Shown one piece after another: positions 51,164 through 60,246 of a DNA stretch of 64,000 nucleotides. The notes beneath the pieces are model-generated. The model saw only the letters and a list, made by a program, of their open reading frames with translations. It ran no database searches and was not told where the DNA came from. The first letter of the stretch is position 1. Each line of letters begins with the position of its first letter. Position numbers and translations under genes: made by a program. This stretch comes from JBBRMW01 sp965246845 (GTDB lineage Bacteria > Chloroflexota > Anaerolineae > Aggregatilineales > UBA2796), in the NCBI GenBank assembly GCA_965246845.1, contig CBDFFR010000008.1, forward strand, positions 496,001-560,000, given 5' to 3'.

Positions 51164-52017
51164 ATACAGACTACCGCGTTCACGGCGCGCTCGACCTCAC
51201 CTTCGTTCGCGCCGCGCAACGGACGCTCATGCGCGTCAATCAGCAGCGCCCGCCGTTGCAGGTCGTGCGCGCGTTCGACATCGCGGATTCTGCGGCGCTG
51301 GTTCACCTGCATCTGGTATCCGGCGGCGTCCTCGGCGGGGATCGGCTGGACCTTGCTGTACAGGTCTGCCCGGAAGCGCGCGTGCAGTTGACGACGAGCA
51401 GCGCCACGCGCCTGTATCGCAGCCGGGACGCCGCGCCGGATGCTCGCCAGAGTAATCGGATTACGCTCCACGAGAACAGCTTGCTCGAATACCTGCCCGA
51501 CTCGCTGATTCCGTTCTCCGGGTCGCGCTATCGGCAGGAAACGCAGATTACGATGCGCGAGGGGTCGGGGCTGTTCTGGTGGGAAGTGATCGCGCCGGGG
51601 CGCGAAGCACGCGGCGAGCTGTTCCAATATGCGCTGTTGCAACTGCACACCGATATTGTTGCGGAGGGTCGCCTGATTTTGCGCGAGCGCGCGCGCCTCG
51701 AACCCGCGCTGCGTCCGCTGGCTTCCAACGCGCGGCTTGGCGCATACCGCTATATGGCGACGTTTTACATTTGCAAGGTCGGGCAGAACCCGGCGGTCTG
51801 GACAGCGCTGGAAGCGCAGTTGCAGGAACAAATGCAGGCGATGACGCAGGTGGGGCAGATCGTCTGGGGCGCGAGCAGTCTCCCCGCGCACGGGCTGATT
51901 GTTCGGGCGCTTGCGGTGCGCGGACGCGATATTTTTCCGGGGTTGGTCGCGCTGTGGCGGGCGGCCAAGCAAACCCTTTACGGGCGCGAGGCGATCCTGC
52001 CGCGCAAAATCTGGTGA
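51160..52017 (+). CDS. ureD: Urease accessory protein UreD
   Basis: 285 residues from TTG 51160, overlapping the ureF stop; longer frames run inside ureF and are rejected. VHGALDLTFVRAAQRTLM, VHLHLVSGGVLGGDRLDLAV, VQLTTSSATRLYRSRD, LEYLPDSLIPFSGSRYRQET, FWWEVIAPGREARGELFQYA match UreD/UreH. Scaffold binding apo-urease and passing nickel. Gene order F-D-A-B-C-G is unusual compared with D-A-B-C-E-F-G. Confidence 0.88.
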   Translation: MNTDYRVHGALDLTFVRAAQRTLMRVNQQRPPLQVVRAFDIADSAALVHLHLVSGGVLGGDRLDLAVQVCPEARVQLTTSSATRLYRSRDAAPDARQSNRITLHENSLLEYLPDSLIPFSGSRYRQETQITMREGSGLFWWEVIAPGREARGELFQYALLQLHTDIVAEGRLILRERARLEPALRPLASNARLGAYRYMATFYICKVGQNPAVWTALEAQLQEQMQAMTQVGQIVWGASSLPAHGLIVRALAVRGRDIFPGLVALWRAAKQTLYGREAILPRKIW

Positions 52018-52101
52018 TGCGTTTGGCTGGTTTGCACATTGTGCCGCACGACCGCGCGGGTTATAGATTCAGTAAATCATGCCCGACTCAGGAGCGCTCT
52101 C

Positions 52102-52416
52102 TTGCACCTCACACCGCGCGAACAGGAAAAATTATTGATCGTCGTTGCTGCTGACCTTGCGCGCAGGCGTCAGGCTCGCGGCCTGAAACTCAACTACCCG
52201 GAAGCGATTGCCATCCTGACCGCGGAGATTATGGAAGCCGCGCGCGATGGTAAGCCCGTCGCGGAGATCATGACGTGGGGGACGACCATCCTCTCCAGCG
52301 CCGATGTGATGGATGGCATCGGTGCGATGATCCACGAAGTACAGGTCGAAGCGACCTTCCCCGACGGAACCAAACTGGTCACGGTGCATGACCCGATTCA
52401 GGAGCAGGCAACATGA
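52102..52416 (+). CDS. ureA: Urease gamma subunit
   Basis: 104 residues from TTG 52102 (AGGAG eight bases upstream), exactly the usual length and start (MHLTPREQEKLLIVVAADLA). NYPEAIAILTAEIMEAARDG, VMDGIGAMIHEVQVEATFPD, TKLVTVHDPI. Part of the (alpha-beta-gamma)3 enzyme. Overlaps ureB by ATGA. Confidence 0.95.
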   Translation: MHLTPREQEKLLIVVAADLARRRQARGLKLNYPEAIAILTAEIMEAARDGKPVAEIMTWGTTILSSADVMDGIGAMIHEVQVEATFPDGTKLVTVHDPIQEQAT

Positions 52417-52793
52417 AACCGGGTGAATACCTCGTGCAGGACGGCACGATTACCTTGAATGCCGCGCGCCCGGTCGTCGCTCTCACCGTTCAGAACACGG
52501 GAGATCGCCCGATCCAGGTCGGCAGCCATTACCACTTTTTCGAGGTCAACCGGGGCTTGCGCTTCGACCGCGCGGCGGCCTATGGGATGCACCTCGACAT
52601 CGCTGCCGGAACCGCAGTGCGCTTCGAGCCGGGCGAGGAGAAATCCGTAGCGCTCGTCGCGTTTGGCGGCGCACGGCGCATTTATGGGCATAACGGGCTG
52701 GTCGATGGCGCGCTGGATGACCCGGCGGTGCAGGCACGCGCGCTGGCGCGGCTGGTCGAATTTGGCTTCATCAGCGAACAGGACGCACCATGA
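52413..52793 (+). CDS. ureB: Urease beta subunit
   Basis: 126 residues. MKPGEYLVQDGTITLNAARP, GDRPIQVGSHYHFFEVNRGL, RFDRAAAYGMHLDIAAGTAV, RFEPGEEKSVALVAFGGARR, IYGHNGLVDG are all typical. Slightly long C-terminal helix. Overlaps both ureA and ureC by four bases, ensuring equal translation of the subunits. Confidence 0.95.
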   Translation: MKPGEYLVQDGTITLNAARPVVALTVQNTGDRPIQVGSHYHFFEVNRGLRFDRAAAYGMHLDIAAGTAVRFEPGEEKSVALVAFGGARRIYGHNGLVDGALDDPAVQARALARLVEFGFISEQDAP

Positions 52794-54508
52794 GTATTGA
52801 CATTCCGCGCGCAACGTATGCCAGCCTGTATGGACCGACCACCGGGGACCGCGTTCGCCTCGCCGATACGGAATTGCTGCTGGAGATCGAGCATGATTTC
52901 ACCGTCCCCGGCGATGAAATTACGTTCGGCGGTGGCAAGGTCATTCGTGACGGGATGGGGCAGAGTAGTACAGCACGGCGCAGCGACGGCGCGCTCGATC
53001 TGGTGATCACCAACGCCGTGATCATCGATCACTGGGGCATCGTCAAAGGCGATATTGGCATCCGCGACGGAAAAATCGTCAAGGTCGGCAAAGCGGGCAA
53101 CCCGGATACGATGGCAGGCGTCGATCCTGAATTGGTCGTTGGCGCAAGCACCGAAGTAATTGCCGGGGAGCATCTGATCGTCACGGCGGGCGGGGTGGAT
53201 AGCCACATTCACTTCATCGCGCCGCAGCAAATTTACGAGGCGCTCTGTAATGGCATCACAACCATGATCGGTGGCGGGACCGGACCCGCGACCGGGACAA
53301 ACGCCACGACGTGTACCCCCGGTGCGTGGAACCTCGCGCGGATGCTGCAATCGACCGAAGCATGGCCTGTGAATTTCGGCTTTCTGGGCAAGGGCAACGC
53401 CGCGACGGGCGAGCCGCTTTCCGAGCAAATCCGCGCGGGCGCGTGCGGCCTGAAACTGCATGAAGACTGGGGGACGACGCCCGGCGCAATTGACACCTGC
53501 CTGAAAGCGGCTGATGCGTTCGATGTGCAGGTGGCGATCCACACCGATACGATCAACGAGGCCGGGTTTGTCGAAGATACGATCCGCGCGATTGCCGGGC
53601 GCACCATTCACACCTATCACACCGAAGGCGCGGGCGGCGGCCATGCCCCGGATATTATCAGCATCGCGAGCCTGCCGAATATTCTGCCCTCCTCCACCAA
53701 CCCGACCCGACCCTACACGGTGAACACCATCGCCGAACACCTCGATATGCTGATGGTCTGCCACCACCTGAACCCGCAAGTGCCGGAAGATGTCGCCTTC
53801 GCCGAAAGCCGGATACGCCCGGAGACCATCGCCGCCGAGGACATCCTGCACGATATGGGCGTATTCAGCATGATTTCCAGCGATTCGCAGGCGATGGGGC
53901 GCGTCGGCGAGGTCGTCACCCGCACCTGGCAAACCGCGCATAAGATGAAAGTGCAGCGCGGCGCATTGCCAGAAGACACCGCTCGCAACGACAACTTCCG
54001 CATCAAGCGCTACGTCGCCAAATATACGATCAACCCGGCGCTGACGCACGGCATGGCGCACGCTATCGGCTCCATCGAACCCGGCAAAATCGCGGACCTC
54101 GTGCTGTGGAAGCCCGCAATGTTCGGCGCGAAGCCGGAGATAATCGTCAAGGGCGGGTTCATCGCATGGAGCGTGATGGGTGATGCCAACGCCTCGATCC
54201 CGACGCCCCAACCCGTACTGTACCGCCCGATGTTCGGGTCGTTCGGCGGCGCGGTCGCGACAACCAGCGCGGTCTTCGTCTCCAAAGCGGCATTCGAGGC
54301 AGGCATCCCGGAACAGTTGGGATTGAACAAGCAGCCCGTCGCGGTCGAAAACACCCGCAACATCGGCAAGGCAGCAATGATTCACAACAGCGCGACGCCA
54401 AAAATTGAAGTGGACCCGGAAACCTACGAAGTGCGCGTCGATGGCGACCTGATCACCTGTGATCCTGCCGAAGTGCTGCCGATGGCGCAGCGCTATTTCC
54501 TTTTTTGA
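52790..54508 (+). CDS. ureC: Urease alpha (catalytic) subunit
   Basis: Hydrolyses urea to ammonia and carbamate with a dinuclear nickel site. 572 residues. Ni ligands VDSHIHFI (two His), the carbamylated Lys in CGLKLHEDWGTTPGAID, VAIHTDTINEAGFVEDTI, RTIHTYHTEGAGGGHAPDII, flap MLMVCHHLNPQVPEDV (Cys and His) and SSDSQAMGRVGEV with the last Asp ligand. All active-site residues are present, so an active enzyme is expected. Next gene, ureG, is 12 bases downstream. Confidence 0.98.
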   Translation: MSIDIPRATYASLYGPTTGDRVRLADTELLLEIEHDFTVPGDEITFGGGKVIRDGMGQSSTARRSDGALDLVITNAVIIDHWGIVKGDIGIRDGKIVKVGKAGNPDTMAGVDPELVVGASTEVIAGEHLIVTAGGVDSHIHFIAPQQIYEALCNGITTMIGGGTGPATGTNATTCTPGAWNLARMLQSTEAWPVNFGFLGKGNAATGEPLSEQIRAGACGLKLHEDWGTTPGAIDTCLKAADAFDVQVAIHTDTINEAGFVEDTIRAIAGRTIHTYHTEGAGGGHAPDIISIASLPNILPSSTNPTRPYTVNTIAEHLDMLMVCHHLNPQVPEDVAFAESRIRPETIAAEDILHDMGVFSMISSDSQAMGRVGEVVTRTWQTAHKMKVQRGALPEDTARNDNFRIKRYVAKYTINPALTHGMAHAIGSIEPGKIADLVLWKPAMFGAKPEIIVKGGFIAWSVMGDANASIPTPQPVLYRPMFGSFGGAVATTSAVFVSKAAFEAGIPEQLGLNKQPVAVENTRNIGKAAMIHNSATPKIEVDPETYEVRVDGDLITCDPAEVLPMAQRYFLF

Positions 54509-54520
54509 AGCGAGGCGACG

Positions 54521-55738
54521 ATGAGCAGCAGCCATTCTCACGATTATGACCGTCAATCCTATACTTTCGATGGCAAACGCGCGCTTCGCATCGGGATCGC
54601 GGGTCCCGTCGGGAGTGGCAAAACGGCGCTGGTCGACCGTCTGAGCAAGCGGCTACTACAACGCTACAATCTCGCGGTCGTCACGAACGATATTTACACC
54701 AGAGAGGACGCCGAGTTTCTGCTCCGGCAGGGGACGCTGCCAATGGAGCGGGTGCGCGGGGTGGAGACGGGCGGCTGCCCGCATACCGCGATCCGCGAAG
54801 ACGCCTCGATGAATCTGGAAGCCGTCGCCGATCTGGAAAACGCAATCGACGGGCTGGAATTGATTTTCATCGAAAGCGGGGGCGACAATCTGGCGGCGGC
54901 ATTCAGCCCCGAACTGGTGGATATTTTCGTGTTCGTGATCGATGTCGCGGGCGGCGATAAAGTCCCGCGCAAGGGTGGACCGGGGATTATGCGCTCTGAT
55001 TTGCTGGTCATCAACAAGATCGACCTTGCGCCTTATGTCGGGGCGTCGCTGGAAGTGATGGACCGCGATGCGCGCCGGATGCGCGGCGAAAAGCCCTTCG
55101 TCTTTACGAACCTCAAAGACGAAACCGGACTGGATCAGGTGATCGCGCACCTCGAACGAATCATGAGCGCAATTCGCGGCCTGCCGCAGGCGCAGGACTC
55201 CGCCGCTGCTATTCTGCCGCCGCGTTATCTGAACGGCGATGCGGTCAGCGCCGAGCCGATGCGCGCTGCCGATCTGATCTACGACGACGCAGGCCGGGTC
55301 GCGTGGGATGAAATCTGGGGCAGCTTCTGCGATCTGGCGTTGGCGGGCGGTCCCCCGCATCGCGGGACGCTGCTCGAACCCATCACACCGGACACGATAC
55401 TCGCTGCGCTGGACGCCTATCAGCGGGTCCTCGCTGAACTCGAACGCGGCATCGGCATGGTGACGCAGCTCCCGACCGCGACCAGCAAAACGCCGGGCTG
55501 GGTCGGCGTGCAATGCGAAAGCGAGGCGATGGCGCTCTGGTTACTACGCGCTATCGTCACGGAAAACATCTGCGTGCGGCGTGAGGGGAGCATCCTGTAC
55601 CTTCCCGCCGGACCTGCCTTCCGGGTTGAAGAAGAAATCAAAAACGTGATTACCGTCGTCGCGAAGACGTACCACTACTGGAAGGAACATGCAAACCCGT
55701 CCGGTAGCATAAGCGTACTCATGTCGTCGCAGGGATAA
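54521..55738 (+). CDS. ureG: UreG GTPase fused to a C-terminal domain of unknown function
   Basis: 405 residues, about twice the ~205 of normal UreG. Residues 1-215 are UreG: GIAGPVGSGKTALVDRL P-loop, VTNDIYTREDAEFL, VRGVETGGCPHTAIREDAS with the Ni-binding C-P-H, FIESGGDNLAAAFSPELV, VINKIDLAPYVGA. Only two His lie in the short N-terminus (MSSSHSHDYD). The remaining ~185 residues form a separate domain, with ILPPRYLNGDAVSAEPMRAA, CDLALAGGPPHRGTLLEP, MALWLLRAIVTENICVRREG and ITVVAKTYHYWKEHA, which I do not recognise by name. With no ureE in the locus this domain may supply metal storage or delivery (inference). Confidence 0.9.
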   Translation: MSSSHSHDYDRQSYTFDGKRALRIGIAGPVGSGKTALVDRLSKRLLQRYNLAVVTNDIYTREDAEFLLRQGTLPMERVRGVETGGCPHTAIREDASMNLEAVADLENAIDGLELIFIESGGDNLAAAFSPELVDIFVFVIDVAGGDKVPRKGGPGIMRSDLLVINKIDLAPYVGASLEVMDRDARRMRGEKPFVFTNLKDETGLDQVIAHLERIMSAIRGLPQAQDSAAAILPPRYLNGDAVSAEPMRAADLIYDDAGRVAWDEIWGSFCDLALAGGPPHRGTLLEPITPDTILAALDAYQRVLAELERGIGMVTQLPTATSKTPGWVGVQCESEAMALWLLRAIVTENICVRREGSILYLPAGPAFRVEEEIKNVITVVAKTYHYWKEHANPSGSISVLMSSQG

Positions 55739-56813
55739 CACGACGGGTTATTCGTTCCGTTGCAATCGCGGTTTGGAGGCTGGCAAGCCCCATCTCACCC
55801 GTGACCGCAAGTATACCGTTCGGGTCGCGTATCGCATTCACCAGATCGCGCATTCCATCCTGAATCGCCTGCGTATAGAGCGCCGACTTGTTCAATTCAG
55901 GAAAGGTCGCGCCAACAAAGGACAGATTACCTGACGTTGATGTAACAACTGATGTAAATGCTTGAGGCCATATAGGTTTCCAAATCTCGTCGGGGACTTC
56001 CAATACCATATTAATGTTCGTGGGAACCCACTGATGAAGTTCAACACGGCCACGCTCAAAGGCGAGTTGGACCATTGTATGTTCCGTATGCGCATTCTGG
56101 TCGAACGCATGATAGCAGTGCGCGGCCACGTCGCCATAGCGCAACAGGGCTTCCACGCGGTCGATAGCGCCATCCGACCGCGCGTATTCCGTCGCGGCGA
56201 TCACTTCTCCGCTTTGGCCGCTCACCCACGCAAACGCATCGAAGAAATGGACGCCATGCTCGACCCAGATGCCGCCGCTCTTCGCCTTGTCCCAGAACCA
56301 GTGCGTCGGTGCGAGCGCGAGTCCGTTGGCATGGTTGATCAGCTCCATGTGACGTAACGCGCCCAGCGCGCCCGAATGCGCGATAGACGCGGCGGCTTTC
56401 CAGAATGGGTTATGGCGCATCACATAATCGACCGTCAGGCGCAGATTGTTCTCGCGTGCCGCTGCGAGGAGCGCTTCGCCTTCTTCGACTGTGAGCGCGA
56501 GCGGCTTCTCGCAAAACAGGTGTTTGCCCGCGCGCAGGCAGGCCAACCCTTGCGGTGCGTGCAGATGGGGCGGCGTATTCAACGCGACAATCTGCACCGT
56601 ATCGTCACCAAGTAGCGCATCAAGGTCGGTGTAAGCTGCTGCGCCATACCGCGCGCCTGCTTTATCCGCGCGAACGCGATCCACATCCGCGACGGCGGCG
56701 ATCCGTACTTCCGGCATGGCCGCAAATGCCTCAAGGCAGAACTCCCCGAAGCCGCCCACGCCGACCAGCCCGATACCTACAGGCTCGTTGTGAAGCCGAT
56801 CCGCAGCGGCCAT
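55719..56813 (-). CDS. Gfo/Idh/MocA family oxidoreductase
   Basis: 364 residues from ATG 56813, overlapping the GH130 stop (TGATG). Rossmann start GIGLVGVGGFGEFCLEAFAA, AAVADVDRVRADKAGARYG, VALNTPPHLHAPQGLACLRA, GKHLFCEKPLALTVEEGEAL (E-K-P motif), and GGIWVEHGVHFFDAFAWVSG (G-G-x-x-x-D/E-H type). NAD(P)-dependent sugar or inositol dehydrogenase; substrate unknown. Last gene of the carbohydrate operon; its 3' end overlaps the convergent ureG fusion by 20 bases. Confidence 0.85.
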   Translation of the reverse strand: MAAADRLHNEPVGIGLVGVGGFGEFCLEAFAAMPEVRIAAVADVDRVRADKAGARYGAAAYTDLDALLGDDTVQIVALNTPPHLHAPQGLACLRAGKHLFCEKPLALTVEEGEALLAAARENNLRLTVDYVMRHNPFWKAAASIAHSGALGALRHMELINHANGLALAPTHWFWDKAKSGGIWVEHGVHFFDAFAWVSGQSGEVIAATEYARSDGAIDRVEALLRYGDVAAHCYHAFDQNAHTEHTMVQLAFERGRVELHQWVPTNINMVLEVPDEIWKPIWPQAFTSVVTSTSGNLSFVGATFPELNKSALYTQAIQDGMRDLVNAIRDPNGILAVTGEMGLASLQTAIATERITRRVIPATT

Positions 56814-57703
56814 CACGAGTCTCCGTGTAGAGCGTACTCGATTGCATCCGCGAGTTTGCACGTCGCGAGGCCGATCAGCCGATCCGCGCCCGCGTAATAG
56901 ACCCACACCTCATCGCCCACGATGATATTGGCGCAACTAAACAGCGCGAGCGGCACATCGCCCCGGAATTCCCACGTCTCGTAGGGTTCCATGATGAACC
57001 CGCGCGGACGCGAGATTACCTTCGTTGGGTCGTGCAGGTCGAGCATCGCAATGGAGTGGCGATAGGCAATCGGGGACCCGTAGCCATGATAGAACAGCAG
57101 CCAGCCGTGTTCGGTCTTGATTGGCAGGCCGTTACTACCGATGCTCACCGCGTCCCACAAGTTATTGGGACGCGGAGCCATCAATATTTGATGGTCGGTC
57201 CAGTGGATCAAATCCTCGCTGAACCCGATCCAGATGTGTTTCGAGCGCCGGTGCAGGATGCAATAGCGCCCGTTGATTTTTTCCGGGAAGAGGATGTGAT
57301 CCTTGTTCTCCGCGCGTTCGAGCGGCGCGACATCTTCCCACGTGATCAGGTTTTGCGAGCGCGCGATCATCGGGAAGTAGCTCCACTCGCCGAACGCGGT
57401 GTACGTCATATAGAAGGTATCATCCAGCGGTGTGACGCGCGGGTCTTCGTTGCCCTTGTAATCGTCGCGCCCCATGTGCGGCGTGACGACGGGCTGCTCA
57501 AGCCGATTCCAGTTCAGCCCGTCGGTGCTGACCGCGTACCCGATGCGCGAGATGTAATCATGCCCCTGCGCGCGGTAGTGCATATGAAACAACCCGTTAT
57601 GAAACGTGACCGCCGGGTTGAAGACGTTCACGCTCTCCCATTCGTGCAGCGGGTTCGGATAGAGAAATGGGCTTTGCGGGTGGCGGTCGAGTTTGAAAGT
57701 CAT
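56813..57703 (-). CDS. GH130 family glycoside phosphorylase/hydrolase
   Basis: 296 residues, a five-bladed propeller. VFNPAVTFHNGLFHMHYRAQ, SRIGYAVSTDGLNWNRLEQP, KGNEDPRVTPLDDTFYMTYT (the family E-D-P-R motif), NKDHILFPEKINGRYCILHR, GSNGLPIKTEHGWLLFYHGY, WVYYAGADRLIGLATCKL. GH130 members phosphorolyse or hydrolyse beta-mannosides. Cytoplasmic (no signal), so it would act on oligosaccharides brought in by the adjacent ABC transporter. Confidence 0.87.
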   Translation of the reverse strand: MTFKLDRHPQSPFLYPNPLHEWESVNVFNPAVTFHNGLFHMHYRAQGHDYISRIGYAVSTDGLNWNRLEQPVVTPHMGRDDYKGNEDPRVTPLDDTFYMTYTAFGEWSYFPMIARSQNLITWEDVAPLERAENKDHILFPEKINGRYCILHRRSKHIWIGFSEDLIHWTDHQILMAPRPNNLWDAVSIGSNGLPIKTEHGWLLFYHGYGSPIAYRHSIAMLDLHDPTKVISRPRGFIMEPYETWEFRGDVPLALFSCANIIVGDEVWVYYAGADRLIGLATCKLADAIEYALHGDS

Positions 57704-57843
57704 AGGGTCTCCGTATGGCCGTCAGCCCTCAGCCTCCAGCCTTCAGCAAAAATACAAATTCTGCGGCAAGCGTGATACAACCGAACCGTAGCAGCGCGGC
57801 GGCTTTAGCCCCGCACTTGTCAAATCCGACGAACGAAGGATAG

Positions 57844-60246
57844 CTATTTCTCTGTGAGCGTTGCCTCGCCCGTCAATGTGTTGTAGGTCAGCGTCACGGT
57901 TGGACCTTCTGGCAGTTTGTAGCTGCGCCGCCCGACCGCTGCTTGCAACAGGAACGCATCGACCTTGCTCAGGTCATCCGTACCTGTACCGCCAAAAGCG
58001 AACCGGATTTTGTGTTCGCCCTTGCTCAGGAACTTCGGCTCGCGCCAGACCGGATCGAGCCAGAAATAATCACGGTCGGTCGCCGTGCGTTCCGCGATGG
58101 GGACGGCTTTTTCAGCATCGAGTGAGACATTCAGGAAAATTGGCTCCTTCGGCTTCGCAGCCTGCGTGCTATCCGCGCTACCCAGCGTGATCGGGAGCAG
58201 GTTGAGCGCGATGTCGGGGTCGCGCCCGCTCAGGTCCATGAACGAGTTGCCGCCAATACTACGCCCGACTTCCAGCCCGAACGCATTGCCCGCCTGCGGC
58301 GCATCCACCCCTATCGACTTCCAGGGGATCGCCGCCTCGAAGATGTAGCCGCCGCTGCCCTGTATGAAGGTAAGCTGCGCTCCTTGTAAGAAGCGGCTGT
58401 TGACCCAATCCCAGATTTGCGGACCGTCTTTTGTCTGCGCGAAGGTGAACTTCGCGGAGAGGCGATTGGCGTTCGTGGAGGGCGTGACGTAGAACCACAG
58501 CGCGTCATCGTGCCAGACGTTGCTCAAGGTATAATTCTGCACATATTCCGGGTCGCGGATGGTGACGGCCATATACAGCGTATCCGCGTTCCACGTCAGT
58601 TGAACCCGGTGGCTATCCATATCCGGTCCGTTCCAGAAGCCCGCGCCGCGCAGGATTTGCTCGCGCGTGTTGGATGCAATCGCGGGGATGTCCGCCCATT
58701 CGTCCAGCTTGCCGTCAATGGTGGGCGGCTGCGTCGTCTGGATCGCACTCGTCACTTTGTCTTTCTGCGCCTCTTTGACCTGCCGCAGGTGCGCCACATA
58801 GAGCAGGTAATCATCGGGAGTCTGCACATCGACGCTCAGTTCCATCGATTGCCCCGCGCCGAGACCGACATAGCGCCCGCCGCTGATCTGGTTCTCGCCC
58901 GTCCAATCGGCGCGATAGTAAAGCGGCTGCCCGCTGATGCGCGCTGCATCTTCCGCTTCGAGGACTTGCCAGCGTGGACCATCGAGCGGCGTTACGCGGA
59001 TGTACTTCATCGCTTGCGGCGTATCCGCAATGGCGATCAGGCTCATCAGGCCTTCGATGGTCGATTCCGCGCCCGAATTGCGGTTCACGCGGAAATCGAC
59101 TGGACCGTTGATCCCATCGAAGACGCGCCCGTTGGCCGGGTCGTACATCGGCACATTCGCCATGTTGTTGCCGAAGTACCAGCTTGCGGCCAGCCCCGCA
59201 TATTGCGCGTACTTTTCCTTGCCCGTCGCCCGGTAGAGCGCGATATAGCCCTGTACCAGCATGTTCGTCCCATAGGCGATCTGGCCGAGGCGATCCGGCA
59301 CGACGCCGAGATTGCGGTAGCGCTCGAAGGCAAGATGCCGCAGGAACTGCGAATCAGCTTCCGCAGCCGCGGACGTGATCCAGTCCTGCCGCTTCATGAG
59401 CGCGCCCGCGACGGCCAGCGCGTGGACCTGCTGCGCGCCCCAATCGTGCCACCAGCCCGGCGCTTTATCGGATACTGGATGCACGCCGAACGGGTAGCGG
59501 TCATCGCGCCCAAGCTGATACTTCGCGATTCCATCCGCAATCTTCGTAAGCGTGTCGGCGGTGGTCTCGTTAGGACGCGCCTGTTGGAACGCCGCAAGGC
59601 CGAGCAGCGCAATCGCGGATTGATCCGCCGCGCCGCTGGGCAGCCACGCGGGGATCGAGAAGCCGTGCAGGTCCGTCATACGGCCATATTCCTTGAGCGT
59701 GGCCGCGAGCGCCGTTTCCGTCTTCTTGAAATCTGCGGCGAGTGCATCCGCGTAGGGTTTATCCACCTTGTCGAAGACGCGCACGCCCTCGCCGAGCGCC
59801 CACAGCGCGCGGAATGCCCACCACGTCAGGCTTTTGTAACTGGTCCCGCCTGTCTCGTTGATTTTGCCTTCGCGCGTGAAGACGAAATTGTAGAATTCGC
59901 CGTCCTGCGCCTGCATATAGCGCGTGAATTCGATGCAGCGCTTCGCGAGGTCGAGCAGCGCTGCGTCGCCGTTGCGCTCATATTGCCACAGATAGACGAC
60001 CGCCGCGCGTGCCACGTCATCGACCGCGCTGATCCCTTCGTCTGCGGCATCCACCCATTTGTAATTCGGCACTTCGGAGTAGATATGCACGATTGCCATA
60101 TCGCGCCCGTTGACAGTGACGGGTTCGGTCAGGTAGCGCAGGTGGTCGAGGTTAACGAGATCGGTTTGCGCGCAGGCAGGCATCGGCATCGTTGAAGACA
60201 GGATCGTTGCAAATAGTACAGCGAGCAGCGTTAAGCGGCGCATCAT
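57844..60246 (-). CDS. Exported alpha/alpha-barrel protein with CBM9-like domain
   Basis: 800 residues from ATG 60246 (or 60243). Signal peptide (MMRRLTLLAVLFATILS to PACAQT). Residues ~30-440 form a helical toroid of the (alpha/alpha)6 kind (AVVYLWQYERNGDAALLDLA, WLPSGAADQSAIALLGLAAF, WHDWGAQQVHALAVAGALMK, YGTNMLVQGYIALYRATGKE), like glycan-active lyases and hydrolases. A beta domain follows (DGPRWQVLEAEDAARISGQP), then a CBM9-like domain starting PPTIDGKLDEWADIPAI. Probably releases or binds polysaccharide at the cell surface to feed the ABC transporter. Catalytic residues and family number cannot be fixed from reading. Confidence 0.7.
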   Translation of the reverse strand: MMRRLTLLAVLFATILSSTMPMPACAQTDLVNLDHLRYLTEPVTVNGRDMAIVHIYSEVPNYKWVDAADEGISAVDDVARAAVVYLWQYERNGDAALLDLAKRCIEFTRYMQAQDGEFYNFVFTREGKINETGGTSYKSLTWWAFRALWALGEGVRVFDKVDKPYADALAADFKKTETALAATLKEYGRMTDLHGFSIPAWLPSGAADQSAIALLGLAAFQQARPNETTADTLTKIADGIAKYQLGRDDRYPFGVHPVSDKAPGWWHDWGAQQVHALAVAGALMKRQDWITSAAAEADSQFLRHLAFERYRNLGVVPDRLGQIAYGTNMLVQGYIALYRATGKEKYAQYAGLAASWYFGNNMANVPMYDPANGRVFDGINGPVDFRVNRNSGAESTIEGLMSLIAIADTPQAMKYIRVTPLDGPRWQVLEAEDAARISGQPLYYRADWTGENQISGGRYVGLGAGQSMELSVDVQTPDDYLLYVAHLRQVKEAQKDKVTSAIQTTQPPTIDGKLDEWADIPAIASNTREQILRGAGFWNGPDMDSHRVQLTWNADTLYMAVTIRDPEYVQNYTLSNVWHDDALWFYVTPSTNANRLSAKFTFAQTKDGPQIWDWVNSRFLQGAQLTFIQGSGGYIFEAAIPWKSIGVDAPQAGNAFGLEVGRSIGGNSFMDLSGRDPDIALNLLPITLGSADSTQAAKPKEPIFLNVSLDAEKAVPIAERTATDRDYFWLDPVWREPKFLSKGEHKIRFAFGGTGTDDLSKVDAFLLQAAVGRRSYKLPEGPTVTLTYNTLTGEATLTEK

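Noticed and set aside
58417..60195. Plus-strand frame of 592 codons opposite the exported alpha/alpha-barrel gene
   Set aside because: Arg-rich shadow with no domain; the minus-strand gene has a signal peptide, domains and operon overlaps.
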